Part shown: positions 60,181 through 64,000 of the stretch, in pieces
Numbering within the stretch: position 1 is the stretch's first letter
Layout: each line of letters opens with the position of its first letter
Source of the DNA: HK1 sp965221725
Lineage (GTDB): Bacteria; Pseudomonadota; Gammaproteobacteria; HK1
Direction of reading: 5' to 3'
DNA: 64,000 bases
NCBI GenBank assembly: GCA_965221725.1
Contig: OZ244909.1
Coordinates: 3,596,001 to 3,660,000, forward strand
The notes under the pieces: generated by a model
What the model was told of the DNA's origin: nothing
Databases searched by the model: none
What the model saw: the letters and a program-made list of their open reading frames with translations, nothing else
Position numbers and translations under genes: made by a program

Positions 60181-60882
60181 GTGAACATCCTGGCCATCGA
60201 GACCGCGACCGATGCATGCTCCTGCGCGCTGGAGTTTTCGGGCACGATCACGGCGCGTCATCGGGTCGAGCCGCGCCGTCATACCGAGCTGCTGCTGCCC
60301 ATGATCGACGAGGTGCTGGCCGATGCGAGGGCCGATCTCGGTGCGCTCGATGCGATAGCGTTCGGCCGCGGCCCGGGTTCGTTCACGGGGCTCAGGATCG
60401 CCTGCTCCGTCGCCCAGGGGCTCGGTTTCGGAACCGGTCGCCCGCTGGTCGCGGTCTCCACCCTGCAGGTCATCGCGGCCGGCGTGCATCGCGCCAGGGG
60501 GACCCCCCGGGTACTGGTCGCGCTCGACGCGCGGATGGGCGAGTTGTACTGGGGAGGTTTCGAATGGGATGGAGTGACGATGGTCCCGGCGTTCGAGGAG
60601 TCCGTCGTTCCACCGGCTGCGGTTCACCTTCCCGATGCGGGCGAATGGGCCGGCGCCGGCTCCGGGTGGACCGCCCATCGCGCCGTTCTGGAGGAGCGGG
60701 TGGGAGATCGGCTCGGCCGTGGCCCGGAGTGGGTGGACGCGGCACGATTGCCGCGGGCAAGCGACATGCTCGTGCCCGCGAGGCTGGCCCTGGAGGCCGG
60801 TCTCGGGGTCGCGCCGGAAGACGCGGCGCCCGTGTACCTGCGAAGCCAGGTGGCGCAAGCCGCACCGAAGCGGCTCTTGTGA
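60181..60882 (+). CDS. tsaB: tRNA threonylcarbamoyladenosine biosynthesis protein TsaB
   Basis: Partner of TsaD and TsaE in making t6A37 of tRNA. 233 aa. NILAIETATDACSCAL, HTELLLPMIDEVLADA and FGRGPGSFTGLRIACSVAQG are family motifs. GTG start at 60181; further upstream codons in frame are not conserved. Divergent from cobT with about 97 bases between starts. Confidence 0.93.
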   Translation: MNILAIETATDACSCALEFSGTITARHRVEPRRHTELLLPMIDEVLADARADLGALDAIAFGRGPGSFTGLRIACSVAQGLGFGTGRPLVAVSTLQVIAAGVHRARGTPRVLVALDARMGELYWGGFEWDGVTMVPAFEESVVPPAAVHLPDAGEWAGAGSGWTAHRAVLEERVGDRLGRGPEWVDAARLPRASDMLVPARLALEAGLGVAPEDAAPVYLRSQVAQAAPKRLL

Positions 60883-60963
60883 GCGGTTTCCCCGGCCACT
60901 CCCCGACCATCATCCACCACTGGCTGACCGACTGACCGGCCGACTGGTTGATTGACCATACCC

Positions 60964-62211
60964 ATGTTCACGCCCTGGGAACTCTGCGTCGGACTGCGCT
61001 ACACGCGTGCGAAGCGGCGCAATCATTTCATCTCGTTCATCAGCCTTACGTCCACGGTCGGCATCGCCCTCGGAGTGACCGCCCTGATCACCGTGATCTC
61101 GGTGATGAACGGCTTCGAGCGCGAGCTTCGCGAGCGGATCCTCGGCGTGGCCTCGCACGCGACGATCTCGGGATTCAACCGCGCGCTCGATGACTGGGAA
61201 TCGCTCGCCGGCGTCGCCGAAGACCACCCGGAGGTGGTGGGGACTGCTCCGTTCGTGGAGTCGCAGGGGATGCTGACCCACGCCGGGCAGGTCCGGGGGG
61301 TGCTGATCCGTGGCGTTTCGCCTGCGCACGAACCGGCGGTGTCGGAGATCGACCAGTACCTGGTCGAAGGCGAACTGGAAAGCCTCGCGCCGGGACGATT
61401 CAACGTACTGATCGGGCGCGACCTCGCACGCAGGTTGGGCGCCGAGATCGGTACGCGGGTAACGCTGGTTGCTCCCCAGGCGCGGATCACGCCGGCCGGG
61501 GTGTTGCCGCGCATGCGCCGCTTTACCGTCAGTGGCCTCTTCGAGGCCGGCCACGGGCAGTTCGACAGCTCGCTTGCCGTGGTGCACATCGAGGACGCCC
61601 AGCGGGTGTTCCGTCTCGAACAGGGGGTCAGCGGGTTGCGCGTGAAGCTCGCCGACATGTTCGATGCCCCCCGGGTGAGCCGGGAGCTCGCCCGCTCGTT
61701 CGGAGGACAGTACTGGCTGCGGAACTGGACGCAGTACCACGCGAACTTCTTCCGCGCGCTGAAGATCGAGAGGACGGTGATGTTCGTCATCCTGACCCTC
61801 ATCGTCGCGGTGGCCGCGTTCAACCTGGTCTCGACGCTGGTCATGGTGGTGACCGACAAGGAACCTGACATTGCCATTCTGCGCACCTTCGGCGCCAGGC
61901 AGTCGAGCATCCTGGCGGTCTTCGTCGTGCAGGGGACCCTGATCGGCATCGCCGGCACCATTGCCGGCGTGGTCGGGGGAGTTGCCCTCGCCACCAACGT
62001 CGAGACTCTCGTGCCCGCCATCGAGAGCTTGTTCGGCGTGACGTTCCTCTCTCCGGACATCTACTACATCAGCGCGGTGCCTTCGGAGATGCGCTGGCGC
62101 GACGTGGCGGCGGTGGGCACCGTGGCTTTCGTGATGTGCGTCCTCGCGACGATCTACCCGGCGTGGAAAGCCTCGCGGATCCATCCGGTAGAGGCGTTGC
62201 GCCATGAGTGA
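60964..62211 (+). CDS. lolC: LolC/LolE-family lipoprotein-releasing permease
   Basis: Inner-membrane part of the ABC machine that extracts lipoproteins and hands them to LolA. 415 aa. One N-terminal helix (FISFISLTSTVGIALGVTAL), a large periplasmic domain starting VISVMNGFERELRERILG with RRFTVSGLFEAGHGQFDS, and three C-terminal helices with DKEPDIAILRTFGAR and KASRIHPVEALRHE. ATG 60964 is preferred over TTG 60952. No second permease (lolE) follows lolD, so this could be a homodimeric LolF-type subunit. Confidence 0.92.
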   Translation: MFTPWELCVGLRYTRAKRRNHFISFISLTSTVGIALGVTALITVISVMNGFERELRERILGVASHATISGFNRALDDWESLAGVAEDHPEVVGTAPFVESQGMLTHAGQVRGVLIRGVSPAHEPAVSEIDQYLVEGELESLAPGRFNVLIGRDLARRLGAEIGTRVTLVAPQARITPAGVLPRMRRFTVSGLFEAGHGQFDSSLAVVHIEDAQRVFRLEQGVSGLRVKLADMFDAPRVSRELARSFGGQYWLRNWTQYHANFFRALKIERTVMFVILTLIVAVAAFNLVSTLVMVVTDKEPDIAILRTFGARQSSILAVFVVQGTLIGIAGTIAGVVGGVALATNVETLVPAIESLFGVTFLSPDIYYISAVPSEMRWRDVAAVGTVAFVMCVLATIYPAWKASRIHPVEALRHE

Positions 62212-62884
62212 GGCGGTTCTCGTCGCCCGCGGTGTCGGCCGGACGTTCCGCCAGGGACGGCTGGAGGTCGAGGTCCTGAAGGGCGTGGATCTCGTGGTCG
62301 AGGCCGGGGAGGCGATTGCGCTCACGGGGGCGTCCGGATCCGGCAAGAGCACCCTGCTGCACTGTCTCGGCGGTCTCGACACCCCGGATCGCGGAGAGGT
62401 GACTATCGACGGGCGGCCGATGGCGCAGGTCGGTGAACGCGAGCGCTCGGCTCTCCGCAACGAGGTGCTCGGCTTCGTCTATCAGTTCCACCACCTCATG
62501 GCCGAGTTCACCGCGCTCGAGAACGTGGCGATGCCGCTGCTCATTCGCGGCATGCGGACCCGGGTCGCGGCCGGACAGGCGCGGGACATGCTCGAGCGGG
62601 TCGGTCTCAGCGATCGCGCCGGGCACAAGCCGTCCGAGCTCTCGGGCGGCGAGCGCCAGCGCACCGCCATCGCCCGCGCGCTCGTGACCCGGCCGCGGTG
62701 CGTGCTCGCCGACGAGCCCACCGGCAACCTCGACCGGCACACCGCGGACGCGGTGTTCGACCTGCTGCGCTCGCTCAACCGGGAGCTCGGCACCAGCATC
62801 GTGGTGGCCACGCACGATCTTTCGCTCAGCGAACGCATGGATCGGCGGCTGCGGGTCGTGGACGGGCGCCTGGATCCTGCCTGA
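62204..62884 (+). CDS. lolD: Lipoprotein-releasing system ATP-binding protein LolD
   Basis: ATPase driving lipoprotein release. 226 aa. Walker A GASGSGKST, Q-loop VYQFHHLMAEFTALEN (with the LolD-typical FHHL), signature LSGGERQR, Walker B CVLADEPTGNLD and switch His in VVATHDLSL. The start overlaps the permease by eight bases. Confidence 0.95.
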   Translation: MSEAVLVARGVGRTFRQGRLEVEVLKGVDLVVEAGEAIALTGASGSGKSTLLHCLGGLDTPDRGEVTIDGRPMAQVGERERSALRNEVLGFVYQFHHLMAEFTALENVAMPLLIRGMRTRVAAGQARDMLERVGLSDRAGHKPSELSGGERQRTAIARALVTRPRCVLADEPTGNLDRHTADAVFDLLRSLNRELGTSIVVATHDLSLSERMDRRLRVVDGRLDPA

Positions 62885-63050
62885 CCCCATCGGCGATCGA
62901 TCGACACGGTCCGCCGGTCGGACTGACCCGAGCCGATCTCCGATCACGGCGGCGCACCGCCAGCCCGGCCAGGATTGGAAAACCGCTCAGGCCCGGACGG
63001 CTCCGTTTCGAGGGCCGGGCCGACGCCGTCCGAGCGCCCGACAAGAGCCG

Positions 63051-63668
63051 TCAGAGCCTCGGATCGCCCTTCCCGGGGCTCCCGACCGGCGCGGGTGGGG
63101 GTATGCCGGGGGCGGGAGAGCCGGACCCGATCGGGTCGCGGCGTCGGCGCCGGCGGATGCGACGTTCGCGCCACGAGGCCATGGTGTGAGCTCGCCACGC
63201 GAGCCGGATCAGAACCTGCCCGAGAAGCGCCGAGGCCAGGCCGAGCACGAAGCATCCGAGAAGCAGCGGCTCCCACACCTGGCCCAGTCCCTCGAACAGC
63301 CAACGCAGCGACACCTCGATCCGGAAGTCTCCGGGCGGCCGGTCGAGTATCCACGCTCCGAGCTTGTGGGCCGCGTAGAACATCGGCGCCACCGTCACCG
63401 GGTTGCTCACCCACACCGCCGCGACCGCGACCGGAAGATTGCAGCGCGCCACGAGCGCGGCTCCGGCAGCGAGGATCATCTGGAAGGGCACGGGCGCCCA
63501 GGCCATGAACAGGCCGAGGGAGACGGCCCACGCCACCGAACTCCGGCCGAGGTGCCACCGGTCGGGGTCGAAGAGCGTTCGGCCGAAGATGCGACGCAGG
63601 ACCGTGTGCCTGCGAAGCTCGTGCGTCCCGGGGATCATTCTGCGCAGCAACCGTCTCATCTTCCTCAT
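63051..63668 (-). CDS. DUF2062 membrane protein
   Basis: Function unknown. 205 aa from ATG 63668 (63659 is equally possible and has AGGA upstream). Basic N-terminus RKMRRLLRRMIPG, then the DUF2062 core VSLGLFMAWAPVPFQMIL, NLPVAVAAVWVSNPVTVAPM and a last helix PLLLGCFVLGLASALLGQVL, followed by a very Arg-rich and Pro-rich tail. Genes of this family commonly sit between lolCDE and comEC, as here, though on the opposite strand. Confidence 0.85.
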   Translation of the reverse strand: MRKMRRLLRRMIPGTHELRRHTVLRRIFGRTLFDPDRWHLGRSSVAWAVSLGLFMAWAPVPFQMILAAGAALVARCNLPVAVAAVWVSNPVTVAPMFYAAHKLGAWILDRPPGDFRIEVSLRWLFEGLGQVWEPLLLGCFVLGLASALLGQVLIRLAWRAHTMASWRERRIRRRRRRDPIGSGSPAPGIPPPAPVGSPGKGDPRL

Positions 63669-63846
63669 CTCGTACCGGCGCCGGGCTGAAATCCCACAAT
63701 CGACGGGTTCTCGGCCCCTATGCACGAACTCCCCGGGCTGACGGCACGCGGTTGCGAGAAGGGCATTATCCATGTCCTGCCATTGGCGTCCACGAGTTGC
63801 CGATCTCCTGCGCACCCTTCGATGAACCCGTTTCCGTGAACCCTCC

Positions 63847-64000
63847 GTGCTGCTGATCGCCTGCCTCTTCGTGATCGGGGTGGCGGTGCTGGAGAACGAG
63901 CCAGTGCTGCCCGATGCGATGTGGTGCGCGCCGCTTCCCCTCCTCGTGATGCTCATTTTCGCGCGGGTCCGGATGGCCCCCCTGTTCGCTCTTGCCGCCG
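63847..64000 (+). CDS. comEC: ComEC/Rec2 family competence protein, N-terminal fragment (continues past window)
   Basis: 51 codons from a GTG at 63847; the next in-frame stop upstream is at 63823 and no other initiator lies between. Two hydrophobic stretches (LLIACLFVIGVAVLEN; PLPLLVMLIFARVRMAP) fit the first helices of ComEC, which imports DNA across the inner membrane. Position after lolD and DUF2062 is where comEC is expected. Too short for certainty. Confidence 0.55.
   Translation, partial: MLLIACLFVIGVAVLENEPVLPDAMWCAPLPLLVMLIFARVRMAPLFALAA

Noticed and set aside
60921..60958. Short GACTGACC-like repeats before lolC
   Set aside because: Imperfect, only two to three partial units; not clearly above chance.
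62885..63050. Small frames between lolD and the DUF2062 gene
   Set aside because: Arg/Pro/Gly-rich without motifs; they overlap the DUF2062 tail on the other strand.

Overview
The window is a gene-dense, high G+C bacterial chromosome segment made almost entirely of core housekeeping operons. Lipid A and Bam genes, separate nuoC and nuoD, and the gene orders cdsA-dxr-rseP-bamA-skp-lpxD-fabZ-lpxA-lpxB-rnhB-dnaE-accA, tRNA-fMet-rimP-nusA-infB-rbfA-truB-rpsO-pnp and sdhCDAB-sdhE-ygfZ point to a gammaproteobacterium. By inference it is of the Chromatiales/Ectothiorhodospiraceae type rather than an enteric. I see no rRNA operon, CRISPR array, insertion sequence or prophage.

Layout. 1-14.8 kb: envelope biogenesis (CDP-diacylglycerol, isoprenoid and lipid A synthesis, RseP, BamA, Skp), then RNase HII, DNA polymerase III alpha and AccA. 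14.9-34 kb: tpiA, secG, tRNA-Leu and a full 14-gene complex I operon (nuoA to nuoN). Two genes for an isoquinoline 1-oxidoreductase-type molybdenum hydroxylase sit inside it, between nuoE and nuoF. 33.9-35.2 kb, minus strand: psd, tRNA-Arg and tRNA-Ala. 35.4-37.8 kb: an arsenosugar-type radical SAM protein (ArsS family) with two small glycosyltransferase-like genes. 38-40.3 kb: PBP1B behind an AT-rich promoter carrying a palindrome. 40.6-49.7 kb: the initiator tRNA and the transcription/translation/RNA-decay operon. 49.8-55.8 kb, minus strand: the sdh operon followed by sdhE, ygfZ and a YheT-type hydrolase, with a YgfX/CptA-like gene divergent from sdhC. 56.7-60.1 kb: late cobalamin genes cobU, cobC, cobS and cobT. 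60.2-64 kb: tsaB, a single LolC/E-type permease with LolD, a DUF2062 membrane protein and the first codons of comEC.

How the genes work together. Complex I and succinate dehydrogenase are the two entry points of electrons into the quinone pool. SdhE and YgfX lie at opposite ends of the sdh locus and YgfZ (Fe-S maintenance) lies downstream. The lpx genes, BamA, Skp, LolCD and PBP1B build the envelope. The cob genes cover only nucleotide-loop assembly, so salvage or genes elsewhere are implied.

Most notable non-housekeeping signals: the oxidoreductase pair inside the nuo operon; the ArsS/glycosyltransferase cassette; a short repeat family (core TCACCGATTC) that forms a hairpin before lpxD and brackets cobC; an operator-like palindrome on the PBP1B promoter; an 8-bp x5 tandem repeat upstream of ygfX; and duplications upstream of tRNA-fMet and at the rbfA start. 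Function calls rest on motifs and gene order read by eye; no database search was run.
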